From: Fimbriiglobus ruber
GTDB lineage: Bacteria; Planctomycetota; Planctomycetia; Gemmatales; Gemmataceae
NCBI RefSeq assembly: GCF_002197845.1
Contig: NZ_NIDE01000003.1
Coordinates: 248,001-312,000 of the forward strand
DNA length: 64,000 nt
Direction of reading: 5' to 3'
Positions 18,391 to 26,087 of the stretch are shown here, one piece after another (positions within the stretch are counted from its first letter, which is position 1; each line of letters begins with the position of its first letter). The notes beneath the pieces are model-generated. The model was not told the origin of the DNA. It searched no databases and worked only from the letters and a program-made list of their open reading frames with translations. A program made the translations under genes and the position numbers.

Positions 18391-20952
18391 TCACCGCCCC
18401 CGTCGCACGACCATACTTTCGCCGCGAAATGGCTCCGCTACCAGCCCCGATGGATGGCTGCGAAGGATGATCGCCCCGGACGTATGCGTGTCCCAGATCG
18501 GCCTGTCCGGGCCCCCTTCCGTCGGCTTGACTGTGTTCCCCTGCGGGATGCCGCGGCTGACCACGACGAGGTGCGGTCGGCTCCAATCCAACAGGCGTCG
18601 CGGGAGCGCCGCCCGGCTGCCGTGGTGCGGAGCCATGAGCACGTCGGCTTGCCGTGGGGTTTGTGCCAGCAACCCGCTCGCGCCCGCCTTCTCCAGGTCG
18701 CCGGTCAGCAGGATCGAGTGCCCCTCATGGCGAATCAGGAGTACCAGGCTACGCTCGTTCTCCGAACCCACAGGCCCGACGGGAGGCGGGTGAAGAGTCT
18801 CGATCTCGACGCCGGGTGCTGTGAATCGGTCGCCGACCGCGGCCAGACGCGTGACCAAATGGTGCTTGCGAAACACCTCCAGAGCGGCGGCCACTTCCGC
18901 CGTTGGCTTGTCGACGAACGACGGCGTCAGGGTCACTTGGCCGATCGGGAAGCGGCGGGCCAACTCACCGACGCCGTTGAAGTGATCGGTGTCGGCGTGG
19001 GAAATAAACAACTCGTCAACACGGCGGACGCCACGGAACCAGAGATAGGGTGCGACCACGCGGCGGACCACGCCCGGGCCCGAGGTCGTGCCCACGTCAT
19101 AGATCAGGCAGCGGCCGTCCGGGGTCTCGATCACCAAGCACCCGCCCTTGCCGACGGCCAGGAAGGTGACGCGCAGTTCGTCCGTGGGGCCGCTTCGGAA
19201 TGACGGCGCCGCCACGCCGACCAGCACCCACGCTGCCAACGCGCACACCGTGCGGAACCGCCACGCCGGGCCGAGTAACACCACCGCCGCGACACCCGCG
19301 TAGAACCCGACCAGCCACCACATCGAGACGCCCGGGACGTAATTCGCCCCCGCCGGCAAGTCGTCCGCGAATTGAACGACCCACGTACACGCCGCCAGTG
19401 AATACTGGGTGGCGACCGCGAACGGGACGGCGACCCAGCCGAGCGACGAGAAGAGCATGAGGAGGAACCCAGCCAGCAGGGCAACCGTCGTGAGGATGAC
19501 AACCACCGGGCCGATGACGATGCCGACCGGCGAAACGACGTTCTGATCCGCGATCAGTAGCGGCGCGTTGACTGCGCTCAGGACCACCGTGATAGCGTAA
19601 GCGGCGAAGATTGCCCGGCCGACCGCCCGCACAGCCTTGACCCACAGTGGCCGTGACGCGTCGATGAGTTGTTCGAGTGGAGAAAGCGGCGCGGGCTGGA
19701 GCCATCTTCCAACGCCCCAGATCAACACGAACACCGAGAGGAAAGACAAGCGCGACCCGAGCGAGAACGGGTCGGTCGGGTTGAGTGCGACGACCACGAG
19801 CCAGCCGAGGGCGAATGCGTTCGCCGGCCCTGCCGGACGCCGCAGAACGATGCCGCCGCAGACGGCCGCGACCATCGCGGCGGACCGGACGCCCGACGGC
19901 CGTAAGCCCGTCAGGATCGTGTACCCGACGATGACGACCAGCACGACCCACGCCCCGCGATCCCGGCGGACGCCGGCCGCGCGGAGGATCACCCAGATGA
20001 ACCCGGCGAGGACGGCGAGGTGCTGGCCCGAAATCGCCAGCGCGTGGACGACGCCGGTCCGGACGTAGGCGTCCCACTCCTCCCGCTCCATGGCCGACCC
20101 GTCGCCCAGGAGCAGGGCGATCGCGACTGTCGCCTCGTGGTGGGGGAGCGCGTCGGTCAGGGCGGTCGTCGCGCGGCGGCGCAAGACGGAGAGCCAGCCG
20201 GCGGCCGAGCCGTCGCCCGTCCCGGTACGCACTACACCGGCGGTCGTGTCACTGACGCGGATCTCAGCCCTGGTGCGTTGGTCGAGAAGGTAGTCGGCGT
20301 AGTCGCGTTCGCCGGGGTTCGAGGGGCCATTCGGCCGGGTGAGCATCCCGACGAGTTCGACCGCGTCGCCCGCACGGAGCCCGACGAGCGGCGGCTGACC
20401 CTTGGCTCCGGCCTCGCGTTCAACCGTGAGACGAGCCAGCCCGGACGCCGGCACCCAGCCGCCGTCCCGCGCGCCGAGGCCGGTCACGCGTAATTCGACG
20501 GCGTCCCGGTCGGGCCGCCGGATCGGTTCGAGCGCATCGGTTTTCGGTGCGAGCCGTGTGATCGGGTCTTCGGTCAACACGCCGCGGACGCGCACCAGGG
20601 ATGGCTCGGGTGTGGCGAATTCGCCGATATCGTCGGCGTCGAACGAGTGCCGGTGGGCGTGGTGGTAGGCAGCCCCCAACCCGGCGAACGCGGCCCACAA
20701 GAGCACGATCGCGAGCATCGGCCGCACGCGGTTGAGACATGCCCACCCGACCACACCACCGCACGCGACCGCCAGCCCCCATTCGATCGTGACGCCGAAA
20801 TACCGGTCTGCCATCAGGCCGATCGTCACCGCGATGGCCACCGGCACCAACGGAGCCCGCGCGAACTCTTGCCAGGCTGGCGAGGCCGGGCGGCGCGGCG
20901 GGGCATCAGCATCGTCTGCAGGGGTTGGCGGTGAGGGCGGGGTGGTACTCAC
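18391..20952 (-). CDS. comEC: ComEC/Rec2-family DNA uptake channel
   Basis: 853 residues, GTG start at 20952. The N-terminal part has membrane segments and an OB-like region (VRVRGVLTEDPITRL). The central competence domain (residues about 270-560) has many helices and the typical VVHALAISGQHLAVLAGF motif. The C-terminal third is an MBL-fold domain with SHADTDH (about residue 652) and HHGSRAALP. ComEC moves single-stranded DNA through the inner membrane during natural transformation; the MBL domain is thought to act as a nuclease in some homologues. Full length for the family. It follows tyrS on the same strand after a hairpin. Other competence genes are not in the window. Confidence 0.93.
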   Translation of the reverse strand: MSTTPPSPPTPADDADAPPRRPASPAWQEFARAPLVPVAIAVTIGLMADRYFGVTIEWGLAVACGGVVGWACLNRVRPMLAIVLLWAAFAGLGAAYHHAHRHSFDADDIGEFATPEPSLVRVRGVLTEDPITRLAPKTDALEPIRRPDRDAVELRVTGLGARDGGWVPASGLARLTVEREAGAKGQPPLVGLRAGDAVELVGMLTRPNGPSNPGERDYADYLLDQRTRAEIRVSDTTAGVVRTGTGDGSAAGWLSVLRRRATTALTDALPHHEATVAIALLLGDGSAMEREEWDAYVRTGVVHALAISGQHLAVLAGFIWVILRAAGVRRDRGAWVVLVVIVGYTILTGLRPSGVRSAAMVAAVCGGIVLRRPAGPANAFALGWLVVVALNPTDPFSLGSRLSFLSVFVLIWGVGRWLQPAPLSPLEQLIDASRPLWVKAVRAVGRAIFAAYAITVVLSAVNAPLLIADQNVVSPVGIVIGPVVVILTTVALLAGFLLMLFSSLGWVAVPFAVATQYSLAACTWVVQFADDLPAGANYVPGVSMWWLVGFYAGVAAVVLLGPAWRFRTVCALAAWVLVGVAAPSFRSGPTDELRVTFLAVGKGGCLVIETPDGRCLIYDVGTTSGPGVVRRVVAPYLWFRGVRRVDELFISHADTDHFNGVGELARRFPIGQVTLTPSFVDKPTAEVAAALEVFRKHHLVTRLAAVGDRFTAPGVEIETLHPPPVGPVGSENERSLVLLIRHEGHSILLTGDLEKAGASGLLAQTPRQADVLMAPHHGSRAALPRRLLDWSRPHLVVVSRGIPQGNTVKPTEGGPDRPIWDTHTSGAIILRSHPSGLVAEPFRGESMVVRRGR

Positions 20953-20993
20953 ACGGAGGCACCCGAACGTCTGGAGATGTGGGGAGCATTATC

Positions 20994-21031
20994 ATCTTGT
21001 TGTTGCGATTGACAAATCGCAACAACAAGAT
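20994..21031. terminator. 17-bp perfect hairpin between tyrS and comEC
   Basis: Arms ATCTTGTTGTTGCGATT and its exact reverse complement, with a 4-nt loop (GACA). It lies 14 nt downstream of the tyrS stop and 42 nt before the comEC start, both on the minus strand. No T-run follows, so it may end or attenuate transcription between the genes, or protect the tyrS mRNA 3' end. Confidence 0.6.
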
Positions 21032-21044
21032 TCATATTCTTGAA

Positions 21045-22277
21045 TCACGACCCGACGCGGACCCGCACGATCTTGCGGCCGAGTCGGAGTACCAACCCGT
21101 CCGTGACAGGAACAATGGCCTTCCAATCCACCGGTTTGGCGCGGTCGGGACCGTAGTTAAACGCCCCTTCTTCAACCTTTTTCCGCGCCTCGCTGTTGCT
21201 TTTGGCGAACCCGGCGAGAACGACCAATTTCACTGCCCCAACCCCGCCGTCGGCCAGCTCAGCCGCCGGGATTTTCACCTCATCGATCTGGTCAGGGTCT
21301 ATCTTCCTCGATTGATCGTCAAAACTCACCCGCGCCGCGGCAGCCACGTCGGCACCGTGGTAGAACGTCACGATGTCGGACGCGAGCAATTTCTTGGCCT
21401 CTCCGGGGTGGCCGGCCAGGATCTGGTCGATCTCCTCGGTCTTGCGATCCGTAAGCAGGGTGAACCACTCGCGCATCAGCTCGTCCGGAATCCGCATCGT
21501 CTTGCCGAACTGATCCTTCACTGCCTCATTCAGCCCGATGTAGTTCCCGGCCGTCTTGCCCATCTTCTTTTCGCCGTCGGTGCCGCGGAGGATCGGCATC
21601 GTCATGCAGATCTGCGGCGCTTGCCCTGCTGTCCGCTGGAGGTCGCGGCCGACCATCAGGTTGAAGAGCTGCTCGGTCCCGCCGAGTTCCACGTCGGCGT
21701 GGATTTCGACGCTGTCGTGCCCCTGCATGAGCGGGTAGAGGCATTCGTGCAGGTAGATCGGCGTGCCGGACTTCACGCGCTTGCTGAAGTCGTCTCGCTC
21801 CAGCATCCGCTGCACGGTCATCTGTCCGAGCAGGCGGAGCATCTTGGTAAAACCGAACTCGTCGAACCACTCGCCGTTCTGCCGAACTTCCGCCCGGGAG
21901 ACGTCTACTACTTTGGCGATTTGCGTCAGGTACGTTTTCGCGTTCGCGTTGATCTGCTCGGTATCTAAACCTTTGCGCGAGTCGTCGCGGCCGGACGGGT
22001 CGCCCACGGCGGCCGTCGCGGTGCCGATGATGAGGACGGCCGTGTGCCCGAGTTCCTGGAACTGCCGGAGTTTCCGCAGCGGGACGGTGTGCCCCAAATG
22101 CACGTCGAACCCGGTCGGGTCGATCCCGTACTTCACCCGAAGCGGCTTCCCGGTTTGTTGGCTCTTTTCCAGTTTTTTGCGCAGCTCCACGACCGTCTCC
22201 GCCTGGGCGGTTCCGCGCAGGATAACGGCGAGCTGGTCTTCAACAGGAGGGAAAGCCGACATCGAAAACCCTTTCAC
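21045..22277 (-). CDS. tyrS: tyrosyl-tRNA synthetase
   Basis: 410 residues; charges tRNA-Tyr with tyrosine in the cytoplasm. Class I signature HLGH at residues 60-63 within GIDPTGFDVHLGHTVPLRK; the KMSKS loop is KMGKT at about 239-243, a Gly for Ser variant found in this subfamily. The C-terminal S4-like RNA-binding part (about 340-410) has ...LAGFAKSNSEARKKVEEGAF. Sequence style matches the TyrZ-like bacterial branch. Met1 or Met6 may be the true start. It is preceded by a long palindrome and followed by a hairpin, so probably a single transcription unit or the first gene before comEC. Confidence 0.96.
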   Translation of the reverse strand: MKGFSMSAFPPVEDQLAVILRGTAQAETVVELRKKLEKSQQTGKPLRVKYGIDPTGFDVHLGHTVPLRKLRQFQELGHTAVLIIGTATAAVGDPSGRDDSRKGLDTEQINANAKTYLTQIAKVVDVSRAEVRQNGEWFDEFGFTKMLRLLGQMTVQRMLERDDFSKRVKSGTPIYLHECLYPLMQGHDSVEIHADVELGGTEQLFNLMVGRDLQRTAGQAPQICMTMPILRGTDGEKKMGKTAGNYIGLNEAVKDQFGKTMRIPDELMREWFTLLTDRKTEEIDQILAGHPGEAKKLLASDIVTFYHGADVAAAARVSFDDQSRKIDPDQIDEVKIPAAELADGGVGAVKLVVLAGFAKSNSEARKKVEEGAFNYGPDRAKPVDWKAIVPVTDGLVLRLGRKIVRVRVGS

Positions 22278-22290
22278 CGCAGAGAATACG

Positions 22291-22494
22291 ATTTCACCGC
22301 AGAGAGCACGAGAGGGCGCGGAGAAAATCAGGACAACTTAATTAATGAATGTCACGATCCCAGATCAATAATTGATTCAGGAATCACAGTAGCATGATGC
22401 CAGGTCGAATTCGCCAATCACCTCAAACACCGAACACGAATTCATAACAATTTTTTGTCTTCTCCGCGCCCTCTCGTGCTCTCTGCGGTGAAAT
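22291..22494. repeat. intergenic palindrome, 35-bp perfect arms
   Basis: Arms 22291-22325 and 22460-22494 are exact reverse complements (35 nt), separated by 134 AT-rich nt. A partial extra arm (TTTCACCGCAGAGAATACG) lies at 22272-22290. It fills the gap between yraN and tyrS, and is a relative of the TTAGCCACAGAGG-type palindromes at 13834-14463 and 50441-50571. Confidence 0.88.
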
Positions 22495-22507
22495 CGGTTT
22501 TTATGTT

Positions 22508-23035
22508 TTACGAGAACATCTGAAACTTGCCGACCGCTTCAAAAGCATGAGGGATGTGCAAGACCGTGGGTTCGCGGGCGGCGTCGGGCCAGGCGATCGC
22601 GAGAACGTCGAACCGCACGTTGGAGCCGAGGAGGCGGTGCCGGGCGAGGAACCGAAGCGTGGCGTCGGTCAGCTTTCGTTGCTTGGCGAGGTTCACGGAT
22701 TCGGCCGGAAGCTGCGGGTCCGGCGTCGAAGTCGAACGGACCTCGACGACGACGATCGTGTCGCCGTCCAGGGCCACCAGGTCGAGTTCGCCCAGCGCGT
22801 CCGCGACGTTGGCCGCGAGGATGCGGTAGCCGTGTTTGCGGAGATACCTGGCCGCCGCCCGTTCCGACCGCTGGCCGAACCACCGCCGCCAAAACGACCA
22901 GCGCCCGAACACGACCGGCTGATCCGGCGGCGTCCGGGCGCTGCTGTTCGCTCGTTGGCGGGCGTCCGCCACGGCGTTACTTCTTCGCGGCTTCGGCTTT
23001 GGCCTTCCGCTTCGCGGCCCGCTTGCTTTCACCAC
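22508..23035 (-). CDS. yraN: YraN/UPF0102-family nuclease-like protein
   Basis: Up to 175 residues. The family core is present: [21 protein letters not shown], then [19 protein letters not shown], the D...EV(K/R) pattern of a PD-(D/E)XK fold, and [15 protein letters not shown]. The ATG at 23035 overlaps the end of rplS by 59 nt; a GTG at 22972, just 4 nt after the rplS stop, would give 154 residues and fits the conserved core better. Function in the family is uncertain (predicted endonuclease). It is likely the last gene of the rpsP-trmD-rplS transcript. Confidence 0.85.
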   Translation of the reverse strand: MVKASGPRSGRPKPKPRRSNAVADARQRANSSARTPPDQPVVFGRWSFWRRWFGQRSERAAARYLRKHGYRILAANVADALGELDLVALDGDTIVVVEVRSTSTPDPQLPAESVNLAKQRKLTDATLRFLARHRLLGSNVRFDVLAIAWPDAAREPTVLHIPHAFEAVGKFQMFS

Positions 23036-23471
23036 CGGTTTCCGCGGCCTTGTGGGCGGCGGCGGCGGCTTCGGCCGCGGCTGCGACGGCCGCCTTGGCG
23101 GCGGAGTCGATCTTGATCTGCCGCTTGACGTCGCTCTTGATCTTGGTCGCCTTGCCGACGCGATCGCGGAGATAGAACAGCTTGGCCCGGCGGACCTTGC
23201 CGGCCTTCTTCACTTCGATCTTGGCGATCCGCGGGGAGTGGATCGGGAAGATCCGCTCGACCCCTTCGCCCTGAACGAGCCGGCGCATCGTCACCATTTC
23301 GCGGATGCCGTAGCCGCTCCGCGCGATGACATCGCCTTCGAACATCTGCACCCGCTCCTTCTGGCCGTCCAGGAGCTTTTGGTGGATGATGATCGCGTCC
23401 CCGACCTCGAACTCGGGAATGTCCGACCGCACGTGCGTTGCTTCGACCGAATCGATGAATTTATTTTGCAT
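22977..23471 (-). CDS. rplS: 50S ribosomal protein L19
   Basis: 164 residues from ATG 23471, with AAAGGA 9 nt upstream; the frame is open further upstream without a better start. Residues 1-115 are typical L19 ([73 protein letters not shown]). It sits at the 30S-50S interface of the ribosome. An Ala/Lys-rich tail of about 45 residues follows, longer than in the usual 115-120 residue protein. Downstream of trmD as in most bacteria. Confidence 0.95.
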   Translation of the reverse strand: MQNKFIDSVEATHVRSDIPEFEVGDAIIIHQKLLDGQKERVQMFEGDVIARSGYGIREMVTMRRLVQGEGVERIFPIHSPRIAKIEVKKAGKVRRAKLFYLRDRVGKATKIKSDVKRQIKIDSAAKAAVAAAAEAAAAAHKAAETGGESKRAAKRKAKAEAAKK

Positions 23472-23589
23472 GACCGCTGTCCTTTCCCGGCCGGCCGTGC
23501 CCGCCGAAAATATCTTTGTCGCGGGCCGGAGTTTCGCCAACCCACATTCTTATCGAACCCGGGCCAGCCTGAAAGCGTTCCCGCGTGAT

Positions 23590-24318
23590 TTAATGGTCGC
23601 CAGAGGTATCTGGATGATACCTCGCACTCCGAGCTTTTGATTGATCTTCTCGCCATTCGGCGATGGCCCGGTGGTTTCCGCCGAGCAATACTTCCGGAAC
23701 CTCAAGCCCGCGAAACACCCGCGGGCGGGTGAACTGCGGGTATTCGATCCGACCCGGCTCGCTGTGGCTCTCGTCCACCGCACTGGTTTCATCCCCGAGT
23801 ACGCCGGGGATGAGCCGGATTACCGTGTCGATGACGATCATCGCGGGCACTTCGCCGCCGTTGCAAACAAAGTCGCCGACAGAAATCTCGATCGGGTCGA
23901 GCGTCTGCCGGATGCGGTCGTCGAAGCCTTCGTACCGCCCGCAGAGCAACAACAGCCGGTCGTGCATGGCCAGTTCCGCAACGACTGATTGCGTCAGCCG
24001 TCGACCCGCGGGGGTCAGCATCACTACCCGGCCCGGCAACTCCACCCGAGATCGCACCGCCTCGACACAATCGATCACCGGCTCGGGCATCAGCACCATG
24101 CCGGGACCGCCGCCGAACGGCCGGTCGTCAACCTTCTGGTGCTTGTCCTTCGACCAGTCGCGGATGTTCCAGAGGTGAATCTGCACTAAACCCGCCTGGA
24201 TGGCAAGTTTGAGCAGACTCTGGGTCGCGTACCCCTGGAAGATGTCCGGGAAAAGCGTCAGGACATCGAACCGAATGGTCCGGGCGGGCGGGCCGTCCGG
24301 GACCGTGTCGCCGGACAT
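23590..24318 (-). CDS. trmD: tRNA (guanine37-N1)-methyltransferase
   Basis: 242 residues; methylates G37 next to the anticodon of some tRNAs using S-adenosylmethionine, preventing frameshifting. SPOUT knot motifs present: FGGGPGMVLMPEPV, LLLCGRYEGFDDRI and SVGDFVCNGGEVPAM...RLIPGVLG, and the C-terminal GLEVPEVLLGGNH. It starts 27 nt after rpsP and precedes rplS by about 118 nt. The rimM gene that often lies between rpsP and trmD is absent. Confidence 0.96.
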   Translation of the reverse strand: MSGDTVPDGPPARTIRFDVLTLFPDIFQGYATQSLLKLAIQAGLVQIHLWNIRDWSKDKHQKVDDRPFGGGPGMVLMPEPVIDCVEAVRSRVELPGRVVMLTPAGRRLTQSVVAELAMHDRLLLLCGRYEGFDDRIRQTLDPIEISVGDFVCNGGEVPAMIVIDTVIRLIPGVLGDETSAVDESHSEPGRIEYPQFTRPRVFRGLEVPEVLLGGNHRAIAEWREDQSKARSARYHPDTSGDH

Positions 24319-24345
24319 GGAATCACTCCGTCGCCGGGACCAAAC

Positions 24346-24711
24346 TTAGGCCGTCGGTTGGGCCACGGGAGCCTTGGCCGCTTCGTCGTGGGCCGCCTTG
24401 GCTTGAGCCGCTTCGGCCGCCTTCACGGCCTTCTCGGCCTGTTCTTTCGCTTCGATCTCTTCAAACTTCTTCATGAATTTCGTGAAGAACACCTGGCACT
24501 GGTCGGAGGGCTTGGCGCCCACACTCATCCAGTATTTGATCCGCGAAGGGATCAGCTTGACCCGCGATTCCTTGTCATTCATGTGCGGGTCGTAGCTGCC
24601 CAACTCCTCGATCACCTTGCCGTCCCGCGGTTGGCGGTGGTCGATGGCGACGATACGGAAGTAATGCCGGTGGGTCCGGCCCATCTTTTTCATTCGGATA
24701 CGAACAGCCAC
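24346..24711 (-). CDS. rpsP: 30S ribosomal protein S16
   Basis: 121 residues from GTG 24711, with GAGGAG about 6 nt upstream. The S16 core (AVRIRMKKMGRTHRHYFRIVAIDHRQPRDGKVIEELGSYDP split over residues 2-45, then IKYWMSVGAKPSDQ) is standard; residues about 85-121 form an Ala/Lys/Glu-rich extension. A structural protein of the small ribosomal subunit and first gene of the rpsP-trmD-rplS-yraN cluster. Confidence 0.95.
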   Translation of the reverse strand: MAVRIRMKKMGRTHRHYFRIVAIDHRQPRDGKVIEELGSYDPHMNDKESRVKLIPSRIKYWMSVGAKPSDQCQVFFTKFMKKFEEIEAKEQAEKAVKAAEAAQAKAAHDEAAKAPVAQPTA

Positions 24712-25026
24712 GCCCGGCTCCTCTGCGCACGAATCTCTTACAAGACTAATTAAAGTAGCAGTGTATGAACAAAACGGCTACGGCGATCAGTCAGATTTTC
24801 CCCCGCTGAACCTCCAGTTTTATCCAGTCGTCCCACAACTGGCACGGGCACGTTCAAAATCCGAGACAGCTGGCGTGCGGAACGGTGCTTCGACGCCGGG
24901 CGAGCTCGTTCCACAGGTCCGGCGACGATCCGGGGCAATCGCAAATCTTGTTGCACACGCACGGTCGCGGACCGGACCGCGACATTCGTCGTTGCGACAT
25001 CGTCAGCGTGTCACTACGATCCCCGC
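24712..25026. other. divergent intergenic region, rpsP / TMEM175-like gene
   Basis: 315 nt between two divergent genes, so it should hold promoters for both. The stretch next to rpsP (about 24735-24790) is AT-rich, as expected for a promoter, but I could not place convincing -35/-10 boxes. No RNA gene or clear hairpin was seen. Short frames across it look like chance. Confidence 0.5.
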
Positions 25027-25611
25027 ATGGGAAAAAACCGACTCGAAGCGTTCAGCGACGGCGTGATCGCGATCATTATCACGATCATGGTTCTGGAAAT
25101 GAAGGCTCCCTCGACCGCGGACCTCGACGCGCTCGAACCTTTGTTGCCCGCGTTCTTGAGCTACGTTCTGAGCTTTATTTACGTCGGGATTTACTGGAAC
25201 AACCACCACCACGTTTTTCACGCGGTTCAGCGGGTCAGTGGGACCACGCTCTGGGCCAATCTCCACCTCCTGTTCTGGCTCTCGCTCATCCCGTTCGTGA
25301 CGCGGTGGGTGGGCGAGAGCCATTTCGCCACGATCCCGGTCGTGGCTTACGGGTTAGTCCTACTGCTGTGTGCGATCGCGTGGGAAATCGAGCGTCGCGT
25401 CTTGCTCAGGTGCCACGACACGGATTCGCCCCTCACCAAAGCGATGAGTGACAACCGCAAGGAATGGGTGTCCGCCGGCCTTTACGCCCTGGCTCTGGGT
25501 CTGGCTTTCGTTCACACCTGGATCGCCTTCGCCCTCTACTGTGTGGTCGCACTCATCTGGGTCATCCCGGACCGGCGGATCGAGCGGGAAATCGGCAGCG
25601 CGAAGGAATGA
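25027..25611 (+). CDS. TMEM175/DUF1211-family potassium channel-like protein
   Basis: 194 residues with about six hydrophobic segments. The family hallmark (R-x3-FSDGVIAI) is present at residues 5-16 (RLEAFSDGVIAI), where the Phe/Ser/Asp positions line the pore in characterised bacterial TMEM175 channels. IYWNNHHHVFHAVQRV and ANLHLLFWLSLIPF are also typical. Predicted inner-membrane K+-permeable channel. Single gene, divergent from the ribosomal cluster. Confidence 0.9.
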   Translation: MGKNRLEAFSDGVIAIIITIMVLEMKAPSTADLDALEPLLPAFLSYVLSFIYVGIYWNNHHHVFHAVQRVSGTTLWANLHLLFWLSLIPFVTRWVGESHFATIPVVAYGLVLLLCAIAWEIERRVLLRCHDTDSPLTKAMSDNRKEWVSAGLYALALGLAFVHTWIAFALYCVVALIWVIPDRRIEREIGSAKE

Positions 25612-26087
25612 CACGTTCGGACAGGAAACACATTGGCCACTGAGGTCGGACGGGTCTGCCAGACCCGAGCGGTCCCGATAAGCGGATCCCCCCGAACAGA
25701 GTGGGCCTCCCCTTCGACCTCAGACTAACCCCGTACACCGGGGGAGGGGAACCGTGTCCAACCGCCAGTCGTGATGCGAGGGACTACCGGGCCACGAAAC
25801 CTGAGCCCGAGGGTTTTTTTGCGCTTTTCGCACCTTGCAGCGCGTTTTCTAACAGTGGACGGACAACGATATCACTGCCGGGAAAAATGTCGGCGCCGTG
25901 GACTGCGTTCCGTCGACAGGCATCGACTTGTACGCGCGGGCCGGGCCGGTTGTTGCGCGGTCGTGCGCTCGGATCCACCGAGAGATTTGTTCCCGCGAAT
26001 CAGGCCCGAGGAACGTTCCCGACAGGTCTTCAACTGCCTGAATCGGGATGTTTCCGTCGAGCGGTCCCAAGTTTAACAACGCACTTC
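25612..26087. other. intergenic region with weak terminator-like hairpin
   Basis: 476 nt between convergent genes. A short stem (AAACC at 25797-25801 with GGTTT at 25812-25816) followed by seven T (25814-25820) could terminate the TMEM175-like gene, but the stem is weak. Nothing else is recognisable; long plus-strand frames here are the opposite-strand shadow of the kinase gene. Confidence 0.4.
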
